The position numbers were made by a program, and so were the translations under genes. From positions 17,752,519 through 17,816,518 of the forward strand of contig OZ023208.1 of NCBI GenBank assembly GCA_963995525.1: 64,000 bases of DNA. Reading direction: 5' to 3'. The notes beneath the pieces were generated by a model. It searched no databases. It worked only from the letters and a program-made list of their open reading frames with translations, and was not told the DNA's origin. The DNA is from Escarpia spicata (Eukaryota > Annelida > Polychaeta > Sabellida > Siboglinidae). Positions 23,301-35,300 of this stretch are shown in pieces (positions within the stretch are counted from its first letter, which is position 1; each line of letters starts with the position of its first letter).

Positions 23301-26300
23301 TCACAATTAAGGTCGCCCTAGGATAATCCCAAAATATTTCTGTAACCAAACACCAAAGTATTGGAAATTAGTAGCTTTTGTTCAGTCCCGAGGGATTAAT
23401 TGTGAGGTTCCACTGTATACAGTCAATGAAAAGTGTGAACATATGCACATTATTTTCAATTTCCAACTGCAATGGAAACACAATTCTCGATTACAGTATT
23501 AGATGTTATACAAAAATACAGAGTGTGAATGTGTAGACAACAAATATAAAATTTAAAACTACAATTGAAACATAATTTCTTACATATTGTATACAGTTAC
23601 ACAAAATGTGGAGTGTGAATGAATCTGTACACATTGTGTTCAACTGCAAAGGAAACAATTGGTATTTACACTAGTTCATTAAAAAAAATGTGAATCTGTG
23701 CACATTTGTTATGTCAACATATCACAACTTCTTGCAAGACCTACAGCTAATTGTACCTTTTCTACGGGCCTCAGGAGCAGTTCTGCATAGTAACGACATA
23801 CGTTATCTTCCTTTATTTTGTATAAAACACCTGAAAACAACCAGAAACATAGCAGTTGAGCATTGACCAAGTGTAACTGCTGCGTATCTATACTCTTAAC
23901 ATGGTGCCAATGTATGCCCTTACCTTGTAGGCTTTCAAATAATATATAATATAATGGGTACATATTTTATTGTAGTACTAGCCGAATTACCCACCGTTGT
24001 CTGGGAAAAAAGGCAGACATATGTATGTGACCCCCTGAGATCCTAAAAGCCCTGGACGAATTTCAAAAAAAAATTAAATCACTGAACCACTTCAATGGGC
24101 CTACTAGACCGCATACAAAATGTCAGCCTCATACATACAAAACTGACAGAGTAAGTGCCATTTTAAAATTGTAACCCCCAAGATCCCAACCCCGGATGAA
24201 TCTTGAAAAAAATTAAAATCCATGAACCACCCCAAGGGCCCATTAGATCACATACAAACTGTCAGCCCCATACATGCAAAGCTGGCAAAATATGGGTCCA
24301 CAAACAGACAGACAGACAGCGAACCATATTGTTTTATGATATAGATAATATATATTGTAAAATGTACAAAATATATATACATAGTATTACATATCTGCAT
24401 GCACACACGCTTGCACACATATTTGTGCAAGCGTTCACGCACTCACAGAAATATATATGCTGTATCTATCGGTATAGATTTCAATATAAATCCATACTAT
24501 ACTCAGTACTTTGTTGTTCAGTAGTTATCATTTACCTATTACGGATAAATAATAGCATTACCGCTGCTACAAAATTGTATATGAATTTGACAGCATGTAC
24601 TACTTTCACATTATATCGTGCATACATGATGGAAGATGAAACTCGGAGGTTGCTGATAGGAAGCAGTGCAGGGCAATAACAGAAAGAGCAACGCAACTAG
24701 TCTCGCTTAACCAACTCTCGCCTGGCTGCATGACTTCGCCAGAACGATAGTCTGGCTCTGAATGGCCCTTTTGAATGTTAGGCCATGAGACCTGCCATCT
24801 AGTGAATATGCATGTGATTAAAAGGCATTAAACTACAAAAAAAGTGTCATGTCGGTTTATTTTGTGTGTGACATGTATCAGTATAAGTATAATGTTGAAT
24901 AGTTATTATGGTACAGTACTATGTGATAAAAGTGCATCCTTATTGAATTCGTTATTTCATAGTTGGCCTGAGAGCCAATCATCGTCTCTACCCGAATCTG
25001 GGGTAAAGCCCCTACCGGTAACAATGTCTGGAGCTTAATAATCCAAGCCGTTGTGATAGGCCAATGCTGTCACCTCACGGTGGCTGAATAATCGAGGCTA
25101 CAGCGCAACAGGAACAAAACCTCATCCTGCACTAAGGAATCACGAGAAAAAATATAAAATACTACAGTGCTACCCCACTTAAGCCGGCTTTACATGACGC
25201 GACCGCGTCACGTGCAACAAACTGATGTTGACGTCATTAAGAAAGGTCAAGGCTGTTTCATGTCGCATGCGACGTGGTTGCATGCGATACCCCTTGCATC
25301 ACTACATGATGTGACACGGTTGCTCCGGCGGGACACTGACTGGTCCCCAGCCCACCGAGTGGCGCCACTCTTACATAGCCACGAAAGTCTACGGAGCACC
25401 TGTGGGGAAATATCTGGGAACAAGTTCACGCTGGACGCGGATTCTTTTTAACAGTTATATCATGCAGATACCCACCGGGGATGAAATCAGTTTCATCCTA
25501 AACCTTAAGACCTTTCAGTGATTTAAATTGTTGACGTCAATTTAATAAAATATATTGTCTGAATAATTTTGCTCATTTAATCTCTGATATGACAATTCAT
25601 TGAGTCAAAATATATTGGTGGGGTTGAGGTAATTGTATGGCATCCTTGTGAGCCAACATTTTAAAATTTATTACAAATTAATACAAAAATGCACTTTTTA
25701 TTAAACTAACTGCGCACATTACTTGAAAGTATTCTGAAATAATTCACTTTATGTGCAAGAAGCTCACACATCTAATGTAGTGTGGGTACAGTTTTAAAGT
25801 TGCATTCTGAGCTCATACATCCACAATAGTTTTATTGTGTAATACACAATATAAATTTGTGTAATATTAAATTCTAAGAAATATAAATATATTCCTGTGT
25901 GCATATATTTCTACATAAAAATTGAAAATATTGTAATGTTTTCTTGCTATAAATGCTACGATTTGCTGATGTTCATAATACCTCACAAGTACACTTTATG
26001 TGCATCAAAGTTTCTTATTTCTTTTGTCTTGTAAGATGAGCGTCTAGTATCCAAAGGCAAATAAGTTTGAACAGTTGTCGAAACAAGAGTCGAACACTTT
26101 ATTGTCAACCAGCAGTGGCTGATTAATATGTCTCAAGCTGCGACTGCAGCAAGAAAACAATTGTCCTCAGGGGGAGATGGCACGTAATCCACGATATCCA
26201 CCATTGGTTTTAGTCTGCACACATGCCTTGCTCTCTGGAACACAACATGTAAAAACTGTAATTAGTTCAGTTTACCCATAGTTTAAATTGTGTGAGGAGT

Positions 26301-29300
26301 AAATATTGGCATACAAACATGCATGACAATGTTAGAGCATTACCTGTTCAGTCAGTATTATTTTTTATTACTAGTACGCATATACTTAGATATTTGTTTT
26401 GAAAATGTGAAGTCGTATTTTATATTCACAATGTTTATATAGACTATCTTAGCTCAAATGGTTTAGCCCAAAACAACCCATTCTTGGACCAATACATGAG
26501 TTTCAGTGCTTTGTGTGCATGTGTTGCAGGGGTTATGTAACAATTATTCAGGCCAAAATGTTATTATACGCACACGCACGCAAGCACGCACACACACACA
26601 CAGTGACATATTGTTTTCAAATGACATGCTATTGACTGATCTACCCGTAATCATTATTGTATTCACTGGGTCTTAAGCAGCCGTGACCTTTTTATCGGCG
26701 ACTGAATAGTGATCACAACAGTATTGATGATCTCATTATACAATCATTATATTCATAAGGAATTTACATTCAGTCTATAAGTGTGTTGGCATAACATGAT
26801 ATGGGCGATAAAACAAGTAAGCGCCCGCTTTGAATATTGTCAGTGATACCTACCCTCCAAAACGTATCGGCTCTTCCATGCAGTGCAGCTGACATGACCC
26901 GCAACGATGGTACTCTTCATGAATGTATAAATTAACAAATATTACTGTTCGTAAATTGTTTAGTGATCTGCCAAACAACAACTTGCCACCATGTTTTCAA
27001 ATGCGGCACGTCACTCACGCGCGCTGCCTGTGGACGGGAAAATTACGTGCGACGAAGAGACGGTCGCACGGAAATAGAGAAGATTCTATCGCAAGAGACA
27101 CGTCGCAGAGACAAAGTCGCATGAGATGTCCGTCGCATGCGACGTACTGTTTGCGCAATGTGACCAGGCATGCGACAGAGTCTCCTGGTCACTGCAACAG
27201 CGTTGCATTGTCTAAAGCCACCTTGAGTGATCATGCTGACCTTTCTATCAGTCTGGGTTTGCCAGATCTGCACATCTGTATACCAGACCAGCCTCTGTAA
27301 CTACGCCACTTTATCTCAATCACCTCTTTAGTACTCTAAAGAGGTGATTGATACTCTACTGTACACAAAACAGTTGTGTAACTAACAGACATTACACTTC
27401 CTTCACCTGATTTCATCTAGTACATAAACATGAACAACACCTATGAATCTGAACCATACAGAGGTGCACCCACTTTCATTATCAGCATCCGCCAACTGTG
27501 ACTGCTCACTCTCTTTCTTTTCGCCGTAGCAGTCTAACACATGCTGAATGACATTTCTGCAAAAACAACACATAATTTATGACTTACTTGCTTCTACAGT
27601 TCAACTTGTCAACTACTGATCGCTAAACACATGACGTGCACAAAGTTGCAGTTAAGAAGTACTGTATTTTCAAAAAACTAACTGTGAATCTCTGCCAGTT
27701 TTTAATCTTTGTTTTTTACACATTCATTATAAATACACAACTGTACAAAACATATTTAAAGGCCATCTTGTCCAAATGTTTTTTCACAGAGAACTATGTA
27801 AATATACTTGTACATGTCTGTTATTTAATCTTATCACAAATCCGAAGCCATATGTTTACCAAAACATTAATAAAATTGGGCTTAAACAGTGACCGGTAAC
27901 AGTGCAAACCTGGAAATGTAAGTTTTCTGGTAACGTCCGAAGGCACAGATACGTGAGTCATCCGTGGAACCGGTTACATGGTCACACGGTCTACGCGGCT
28001 AAAGGTTATTTCAATATAATTATATTTCAGCTGTTTTTATCATTAACATGTATAATTGATGAAGATATGTGTTGTGGGAAACAGTGACAATTCAGGGTTT
28101 TACTGGAGATTTGGTGCACATCTTCCCCAAAGACCCAATTTGTCGGCAGAAAATGGAACATTTTGTGTATAAAGGATGGGATCCATGCTACGCCTACGGC
28201 GAATAACATCACTTGTGGTTCAGATCTGCCTGATATATCTTATGAGGTGGAAGATGAGCTTCAAAAATACAGTTAGATGTCAATAAATCAACAGCCCTTA
28301 TAATGACTCAAAAGAAGCGTCAAGATGCGAACGAGTACCACAACAACACCACTGGCCATTTCACCACAACAAACTCAACAGCCAGCCGTCAGTTGTCGAA
28401 CTCTCTTGACAGGTTCATGCCTCAGCCTGTATACATAGCACCATACCGACACCAGGCAATCTAACATCATCAGAAACAACATTAATCTCTCAAATGTCCA
28501 CTCTTCTGCGATTCATAAACATATTTTCAATAGCATCATCTTGTTATTATGGAACACAGCACATTTTATTCCAGGATATGGCCTTTAATGATTTATTACT
28601 ACCACTGTCTATCAGTATAACCTACATTTATAGAGCTGCATCATTTAGACTACACTTGCCATCAACATGAATACATTATATTAAAAAATTACATTAAATA
28701 AATAACAATTACTAAATAAAATTAAATAAATCTTTAAAATAAGATTACAATTTATCAGTCAGCAGAACATTTAAACTGTCAATCAACAATTTACAAACAC
28801 AAACTGTATTTTGGTTATTCTAAGAAATCAAAAACTATGTCACCTGTGGGTTATTAAATAATTGTTTACTATATTTATTTACTATAACAATTCCAAAAAG
28901 TCCAATGACTAACACAAATAAATGTTATTGTAACTAGATCATTATTTGCTTCGCTATAAATCCATTTAATGCATATACGAACATAATTAAAACTGTGGTG
29001 GGTTAGCATACCTTGGATAGAGGTCAGAGAGTAGGTCACAGCAGGCTTTGGCGGGAATCTCATCAAAGTCCCAAGACTCTGACTCCTTCAGTGCAAGAAG
29101 GCTCTCCACCACCCTGCTACAGAACTCAAAGTCCAGCAGTCGCCAATACCCTGAAGACAGTGAGGTCAAGAAGTCAGGGGGCAAGAGATCAGAGGTTATT
29201 GGATAACAAAGGCGGCATCTTGTAACTAGCGATTTTTGGCCAGAAGAATGGTGATTATGTTGTTGCTTGTGGAACATTGTCAGGTGTCAGGTCTGACATT

Positions 29301-32300
29301 TAAGTCTTTGATACACATTTCCATACAAATTTCTGATTTATTAAATAATAATTATTGTTATATTAACATTTTGATGCAAACAGTACTGTTTGAAAAGAAC
29401 AATAACTCAGTAACGAGTAGAAATAAAGCCACGAAATGTAGTGCGTGCATGTGTGTCGTGCGTGTGTGTGCATGTTTGTTTTTACTGACAGATACAACAT
29501 CCATTTTGACTACATTTATATATATCTAAAGCCCTGAGACTTTGTGAAATCACAGTTGCCGTTTTGCAAGGTACAGTATTATGCTTAAGACCTAAAAAAC
29601 TGAACTTACATACATTTAACTCCACAAGATGTCATGATTCAGAAGTACGTATCACCAGCATTTTGGTCAATGAGTCAATTGCATTTTTTATGATGACACT
29701 GCCTTAAAAATTAGAGAAAAACTAATTATAAAACATTAAATTCACAATGTTGGAAATAAAAACCTGTGAATAAGTGATGCGTTACCATCGATGAGACAGG
29801 CGGGGAGGTCATGGAGACCACGTAGCAGCCCAGCCTCACTTGCCTGGATCTTCTCAGACAACTCCTCAAAGGTGTACTACAGCACAAGTTACATGACACT
29901 GCTAGTTAGAACGAGATGCATGCACACACGCCATTCACCATCATTCATCCCTTTACGCCGTTCCATCCCATTTACTCTCATTCACACCCTTCCATCCCAT
30001 TCTTCCCCATTCACCAAATTAGTTCACCCTTCAGAACCTATTTTATTCCATTCACTCCTCCCGCCCAAGTTCTTCATCCCAAATGCCTTGGAGCTATTTT
30101 CATCAATAAACAAATGGACACCCTAACATATTATATGGTGTTCCTCTTCCCCTCTCACTCCCAGCCCCCTAACTCTGTGAGCTTCCCTTCATTCCATCTT
30201 CTTCCCCTGGTGTTCCTCTTCCCCCTCTCACTCCCAGCCCCCTAACCCTAAGAACTTCCCTTCATCCCACCTTCTTCCCCTTGTGTTCCTCTCCCCCTCA
30301 CTCCCAGCCCCCTAACCCTGTGACCTTCCCTTCATCCCACCTTCTTCCCCTAGTGTTCCTCTTCCCCCTCGCACTCCCAGTCCCTAACCCTGTGACCTTC
30401 CCTTCACCCCACCTTCTTCCCCTGGTGTTCCTCTTCCCCCTCGCACTCCCAGCCACTGTAGACATTTTCCTGAAGCAGCTCTCTGAGGCGTTTCAGTCGA
30501 GGTTTGATCTTACGCAGCTCGTAATACTCGTGCTTCATCGCATGTACCTGAAGCCAAGAGTCACCTTCAGTCGCTTTACACTGGTAGGGACAGTTTTACA
30601 GCAGTTTAACTGACCAGTCAGTGTAAACTTAAACATTTGCAGTGCATGGCAGGGACTGAAAACTGTGTCTGGTGTTGAGTCCGGCAAATGTGTCATACAA
30701 ACCTCAGAGTCAGTGGAAGAGAGTCTCAAGTTCGCTGAGGATTTGAATTCCATCTTTGGGCGTGTTGACTGGCATGACTTCTCACATGAGCGTCAGGAGG
30801 CGGTGGACGACATTGAGTCTCAGCTCACTGAGGGTGACACCCCGGAAACAATTCCTGATGACGTCAGTAAGATCTTCATGCACGTTATCCCTAACAAGGC
30901 AGCTGGAACTGACAACATCAGTGGTCCTCAAGGAGTGCCATGCTCAGTTGGGTGCTACGTTCAGCATCCTTTTCAACTGGTCTCTGAAGCAGCATCGCAT
31001 CCCCCCGGCCTAGAAATCATCAGTCATCTATCCTGTTCCCAAGAAACCTGTGCCATCTGTGCTCAACGACTACCGCCCAGTATCGCTTACCTCAGTCGGC
31101 ATGAAGTGCTTTGAGCGACTCGTACTTCGTCCTTTCCTGCAGCATGTTGGGGATCAATTGGATCCCCTCCAATTTGGGTGTATGAACGCAATCGAGGTGT
31201 GGAGGATGCATTCTCTCTCTGTGTCATAGTGTGTATACTCACCTGGAAAAGCCCAAGTAGTTTGCCAGGATAGTCTTTATTGATTTTTCCTTGGCTTTCA
31301 ACATCATTCAGCCACACATCATGATGAGTAAACTTGTCATCTTGTGGGTAAACCAGTTTCTTACTGAGCGTAAGCAAGTAGTGCGCTATAATGATGTTGT
31401 GTCGAGCTCACTCTTCACTTTCACCGGTGCCCCCCAGGGCTCGGTGATCTACCCTGTTCTGTTCACACTCTACACAGACGACTGTCGTAGCAGCCAGGAA
31501 ACCGTCAGTTTCATCAAATACAGCGATGACACATCTATCGTCGCCCTATCCGGCTCTGATCAAGTGTGCGCGTGTGCTGTAGCTGAATTCACAGTGTGGT
31601 GGGGCAATCGTTTCCTAGACCTGAATGTTCGTAAAACTGAAGAATTCATAATAGATTTGAGGAAGAATCCTGCTCCTCCCAAGGAACTATTCATCAACAG
31701 AGAGTGTGAGGAGAGTAGAGGAGTACAAGTACCTCGGCACCATCGTTGATGCCAAGCTCACATTTGGTCAAAATACAGCTGTAATTAATAGAAAGTGCCA
31801 GCAAAAGCTGTATTTCTTACGCAAGCTCAGGTCACCCAGAGTCAGCACACATCTTCTTCAAACCTTCTATAGATGCTACATCGAACGCTCTATTACATTA
31901 GGGTTCCTTATGTGATACGATAGCCTGAGTGTTGTGCCTCGCAACACTCTGGCAAGAACTGTCAGGGTTAGTGGCAAGGTGGTGGGAGAAAAGCAGACCA
32001 GTCTTAAGGATCTGTACAGGCAACGAGCAGAGAGAATGGGAAGGAAGGTCTCCTCAGACCCTGAACATCTGTTTCTATGCTATAAACTGCTTCCTACTGG
32101 CTGCCGCTTTAAACTCCCTCACCGTAAACTGAATTGCATTCGAAACTCATTTGTTCCTTCATCAATTAGACTAATGAATAACTGTCCTCCGCTCCCTCAT
32201 CTCTGTCAGTCGTCCCTGCCAGTCTGACACTGAGTGAGCCTGATAGGACTGTTGTAACTTATTTAACATATTTAACTTGTTTTAACTTATTTAACTGATA

Positions 32301-35300
32301 TAACTCTTATTACTATTTTTATACTGCATGTACATTTGTTTTAATATGCTACTACATTCCAAATGAATTTCCTCCCAAGGGACAATAAAGTATGTGATTG
32401 TGATTTATTGTAATTGAACTTACACAACATATTTTGAAGCTGCTAAACATGTAAAATATACAATATCCATATAACATTTTATGTCACTTGTATTAATCCT
32501 GCCAAATGGTAGATAATGTGTAGACCATTGAACAGATAAATATCACTGTTTACATCAACGTCAGAATTTTTTAATTGAATAACCTCAGTATATAAGTAAC
32601 AAAAATTCCTATCACATTTGTATAATAATTTACAATACATGTTCTGGCATCCTTTTGCTCATATATGTGGATGCGAAAATTGCTGGCCAGTCACGTTTTC
32701 TGAGAAGGTTTTACCCAGAAACCCGAGGGGCCAAGGACAATGGGTGCACTCCCTTGTACACTGATTGGGATGCAAAGGTGACACGTTTTCACGTTTAAAA
32801 TATTGGTTAGGTGTAGTGTACGTTTAATAGAAGAAATGTGGTAACTGATCTCCACACCAGATAGCTGATCTGGTGTGGATGATACTTAACAGTTCTGTGG
32901 AGAATGACGGGCTCGGAGTGGGATTCCAACTCGGATGGGAAGTCAAACTTGGGCATCATCAACAATGTGTTAGACGTCTCAGCTTCCCTGACGTCATACG
33001 TCTGGTCTTTAGTACACAGCACAGCCTGGTCAGTCTTCTCGCCACGAACCACCAAACTACAACACAGTCCATATTATTAATTTAAGTACAGTGAATTATA
33101 ATTAAAAGTTGCCTCATACACAATACTGAAGGACACATTTCATTATATAAAGAAAAACAACAATGAAACTTGCATTTAGGCAATTTTGTAATGTACTCAT
33201 GGGAAATTAACGAGATTACAATCCAATGCAGAAATCGCACATGGCAATGTCTTCCGACAGATTCAATCAATGTGTGTGTGTGTGTATGCATGTACATGTA
33301 CGGTGTATGAGTGGTGTGTTTGTTTGTTTCAGTGTTTCCCCTGGTATACAATGAACGAGGTGAGCCGCCTCGCCGTTTTTCTATACCGCCTCATCCAAAA
33401 TATGTCAAAATTGCCGCCTCGTAGATGTTTCGTGTGCCCATTTTTTTATTTCGCAATATATTCAGCGTCAGTGAGCGGTGCAAAATGACATCACAAAGTC
33501 AATTATATTCCTGCAAAATCGAAGATTTGTAGCAACATCGTTTGGTCATTTTAACGTCTCTCAGAACTAGTTATATTAATAATAATTCTGTTTTTTAATA
33601 TAGCGCTTTTTAAGTAAGTAAATACTAATCAAAGCGCTTCACATATAAAAATGACGTGTTGACTAAATGCTAAAATATAAATTAATTAAATAAATAAGCT
33701 AAGATAAAAAATACATAAATACAAATTAATAAATTAGGGTGTAAAAATACAATTTCAAACAATGAAATTAAAAACCAATCAATACTATAAAATAGAAACC
33801 AGTGTCATTTAGATGTGGCAATAGTGCTTGCATCAAAGCATGTAGTGCAGGCGAAATAGATCGGTTTTAAGTTGTTTCCGGAATGCCGGCAATGTTCCAA
33901 CCGATCGCACATACTTTGGCAAGCTATTCCACATCTGTGGGCCTGTCACTGCAAAGCTGCCCCGTCCGATAGTTCTCTTAGACACCGTCACCGCGAGAAG
34001 CGTTGCATCACTCGCCGATCGCAATGCACGTGTGAGTGCATTGCAAGCTTTCGCACAGTTGAGGTAGTTCGGGGCTAAGCCATGCAGGATTTTAAATATG
34101 TAAGTACATATCTTGAAAGTCATTCTCATTCTGATTGGCAGCCAATGCAGTGATTTCAGAATTGGTGTGATGTGATCTCGCCGTCTGACGAATTTACCTT
34201 TTGGAATTAACTTCATTGGTCAACGTCAATGACATAATTTGTCAGTTGTCCAATCATGGAATATTCCCGCAGGATCCCTGGTGTCTCCAATGGTGACACT
34301 TTGCGGCGTTTCGACATACTAAAAATCTAGACATTCACGTAACATGGCGCCCAAACAGTAACTGCGTTTGGAACTTTGGGAGACATGTGGAACTCGGAGG
34401 AAAAACAAAGAAAATTATAGCTGAACTAAGTTTTCTTTTACGCTTATTTTTACTATTATACTACGTGCCCACAATAAATCAGAATGCTGGTATAACTGAT
34501 GTTAAATTTCTGGTTTATGATGGTGGAGGGAGTAAAAACCGTGTAGACTAATCATAGGCTAATGACACTACCATGTCATTAGTCGGCACTTGTGTCGAAT
34601 CAAGACCCTTTGAAAGCCCAAGTAAAAACCATGCAACCTATTCACGGGTCAGCACTTGTATCAAATAAGGAACCTTTTGAAGCCCAAATAGCAATGCGCT
34701 AGCCTGCGACACAGCAGTCGTGCATTGCCGCATCAAGCACATAAAATGAGCGATATAGCAGCATATGTTGAAACAAACTGGGGAGCCATTTATGCCTCAA
34801 AAAGGCACTAAGACGCAATATTCTTAAATGCAATATGCCTAGGATGTTAAATGATGAAACTAACTCACTGATGTATCAAAGTCAGGCAAAATTCAAGTTA
34901 TAATGGTGAAATCGAGCTGAGTCTAGATTTGACACAAGACGTGCCCACTTGTCTAATTCAACTAATGTCCTAAGGCCATTTTTAGCAAAATAAGGACTGT
35001 GATTCGTAAGATATCTTTGTGCTAAATATATCATACATATTCTGACAATATATCATACATATTCTGACAAAGTTTAGCAAACAAACTTTTGGAAAAGTTG
35101 ACTTGAGTGATTACAGTACTTACGATTATAAACAACCGAAGTTCATATCTTGTAAACGATGCCTATTGCCCAAAACTGTGTATGCTAATGGATAATCAAT
35201 ACCTTGGGCTAGGCAATGATGTTTGCACAGAATGTGGATATACTAAACAACTTACACTGTTTTATAAAAAGGACACAATTTGAGAAACATTCTTGCAATT

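Noticed and set aside
32807..32890. C-terminal extension of the DSCC1 exon 3 frame
   Set aside because: It runs past a good donor (GTTAAGT at 32890) into intron sequence; the homology stops before it.
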